Shown here piece after piece: positions 21,007 through 21,932 of a DNA stretch of 21,932 bases (its first letter is position 1; each line of letters begins with the position of its first letter). The notes below the pieces were generated by a model. It had not been told where the DNA came from. It made no database searches and saw only the letters and a program-made list of their open reading frames with translations. Location: positions 1 to 21,932 of the IMG/VR virus record IMGVR_UViG_3300027833_001702. One strand, 5' to 3'. The DNA comes from a virus. The position numbers and the translations under genes were made by a program.

Positions 21007-21932
21007 ATGTTAAAGAGTTTCTTTGCAACACCAGATCGTGCATTGTATGCTTGGCTAATGTTAGCTTGGCTACTATTCATCGGTTGGTATAACGTACAAA
21101 TTCTCGTATACTACAACGCATGGAACCGAGAGTTCTATGACGCAATACAAACACTACAAGAAGAAAGATTTTGGCAACTGTTCTGGAGTTTTGATCCAGC
21201 ACGATTTATAGATTTCATTACTTTTGGTATGGATGAAACGACAACAGTTCCTAGCTTCTTAGAAATCTTAATTATCTATATTCCAATGGCAACATATGCT
21301 ACGTGGCAAACACAACGTTATACATTCGCTTGGCGTGAGGCTAATACATTCCACTATCTACGTAGATGGGAAACATCAACCGCAAAGATTGAAGGTGGTT
21401 CACAGCGTATTCAAGAAGATTTAATGATCTTTGGTAAAACATTACAAGCACTATTCACAGGCTTTGTAAACAAGATTTTTATTCTAGCAGCTTTCATTCC
21501 AGTGCTATGGACATTGAGTGAAGGCCTTCCTATCTGGAACGGTCAAATCATTCCTGGGTTCTTAGTATGGGTAGCACTTACAATGAGTATCGGTGGTACA
21601 CTACTATCATTCCTATTAGGTATTAAACTACCAGGACTTGAGTATAACAACCAAGTGGTTGAAGCTAAGTTTCGTAAGAAACTAGTACACTCAGAAGATG
21701 ATTTCGGTGAGAGACTAACAGCAGACTTGTTTCCAATGTTTGCGGCAGTTAAGCGTAACTACTATCGTCTATTCAACTATTATATGGGCTTTGGTGTTTG
21801 GCAAACAGGCTTCTCACTATTAGCTGGTAATGTTGCTATCATCGTATTGGCACCAAGTTACTTTGCTCAGTTGATTACATTCGGTGTTCTTATTCAGGTG
21901 CTTAACGCATTTGGTCGAGTAGAGGGTGCGTT
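21007..21932 (+). CDS. SbmA/BacA-type peptide transporter, N-terminal 308 residues (3' end outside window)
   Basis: The frame from the ATG at 21007 (GGAGG site) is open to the window end. About 308 of the roughly 400 residues typical of SbmA are present. The sequence follows SbmA/BacA: an N-terminal hydrophobic helix, NREFYDAIQTLQ, then TWQTQRYTFAWREANTFHYL, IEGGSQRIQEDLMIFGK, FIPVLWTLSEG, GIKLPGLEYNNQVVEAKFRKKLVHSEDD, NYYRLFNYY and the final QVLNAFGRVEG. The family lies in the inner membrane and takes up peptides (antimicrobial peptides, microcins) and bleomycin using the proton gradient; it resembles the membrane part of an ABC exporter without the ATPase domain. The alternative is a full ABC transporter of the related YddA type if an ATPase domain follows outside the window. 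A copy in a phage genome, under a late promoter and next to a protease, is unusual. Confidence 0.85.
   Translation, partial: MLKSFFATPDRALYAWLMLAWLLFIGWYNVQILVYYNAWNREFYDAIQTLQEERFWQLFWSFDPARFIDFITFGMDETTTVPSFLEILIIYIPMATYATWQTQRYTFAWREANTFHYLRRWETSTAKIEGGSQRIQEDLMIFGKTLQALFTGFVNKIFILAAFIPVLWTLSEGLPIWNGQIIPGFLVWVALTMSIGGTLLSFLLGIKLPGLEYNNQVVEAKFRKKLVHSEDDFGERLTADLFPMFAAVKRNYYRLFNYYMGFGVWQTGFSLLAGNVAIIVLAPSYFAQLITFGVLIQVLNAFGRVEGA

Noticed and set aside
1-21932. tRNA genes, CRISPR arrays, insertion sequences, integrase or attachment sites
   Set aside because: Looked for by eye on both strands and none seen; no cloverleaf-like stretch, regular spaced repeat or transposase or integrase motif was found.

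Overview
The window looks like part of a T4-type myovirus genome, most likely from a marine, AT-rich lineage infecting a proteobacterium. The evidence is a T4-style replication set on one strand: a family B DNA polymerase (gp43-like), a sliding clamp (gp45-like), a small dsbA-like DNA-binding protein and an RNase H/5'-nuclease. Genes are tightly packed and often overlap by 1-8 bases. Sites close to the T4 late promoter are present. No host chromosomal genes, tRNAs, insertion sequences or CRISPR arrays were seen. The host assignment is inference; the SbmA/BacA-type transporter and the base composition fit alphaproteobacterial (for example pelagiphage-like) surroundings but do not prove it.

Layout. 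1-375: the 3' end of an unknown protein. 404-1786: a radical SAM protein with a likely second Fe-S region. 1815-3492: a late island with two proteins whose N-termini resemble T4 capsid-targeting peptides; the larger has two zinc ribbons and an 11-residue tandem repeat. 3496-3554: a strong promoter overlapping a terminator. 3577-10211: dsbA, polymerase, an NPPY methyltransferase-fold protein, a PD-(D/E)XK-type nuclease, the sliding clamp and a DpdA/TGT-like base-exchange enzyme. 10224-13039: a DUF465-like coiled coil, a QueD-like T-fold protein, adenine phosphoribosyltransferase, a GT-B glycosyltransferase and an FTR1-like iron permease. 13113-13415: a second, single-gene late island, followed by a second promoter nested in a hairpin. 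13515-17353: FolE, two small proteins, QueE, MetK, a rhodanese and an unknown protein. 17407-20078: 5'-nuclease, a phosphomannomutase-like HAD phosphatase and three unknown proteins. 20119-21932: a third late island with a membrane-anchored ClpP-like protease and an SbmA/BacA-type transporter that runs off the end.

How the parts may work together. FolE, a QueD-like protein, QueE and a DpdA-like enzyme point to 7-deazaguanine synthesis and its insertion into phage DNA; QueC and later enzymes are not in the window. MetK could supply S-adenosylmethionine to the two radical SAM enzymes and the methyltransferase-fold protein. The most striking observation is that polymerase, methyltransferase-like protein, nuclease and DpdA-like protein, all flanking the clamp gene, end in the same short tail, (hydrophobic)-(D/E)-x-L-F. 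This resembles clamp-binding C-termini of T4-type proteins and suggests that DNA modification and cleavage enzymes are tethered to the moving clamp.

Regulation. Six sigma70-like promoters with 17-base spacers sit before early/middle-type modules, and three GATAAATAC sites sit before putative late genes. The two places where a late island meets an early module each carry a compact element in which a promoter overlaps or lies inside an intrinsic-terminator-like hairpin.
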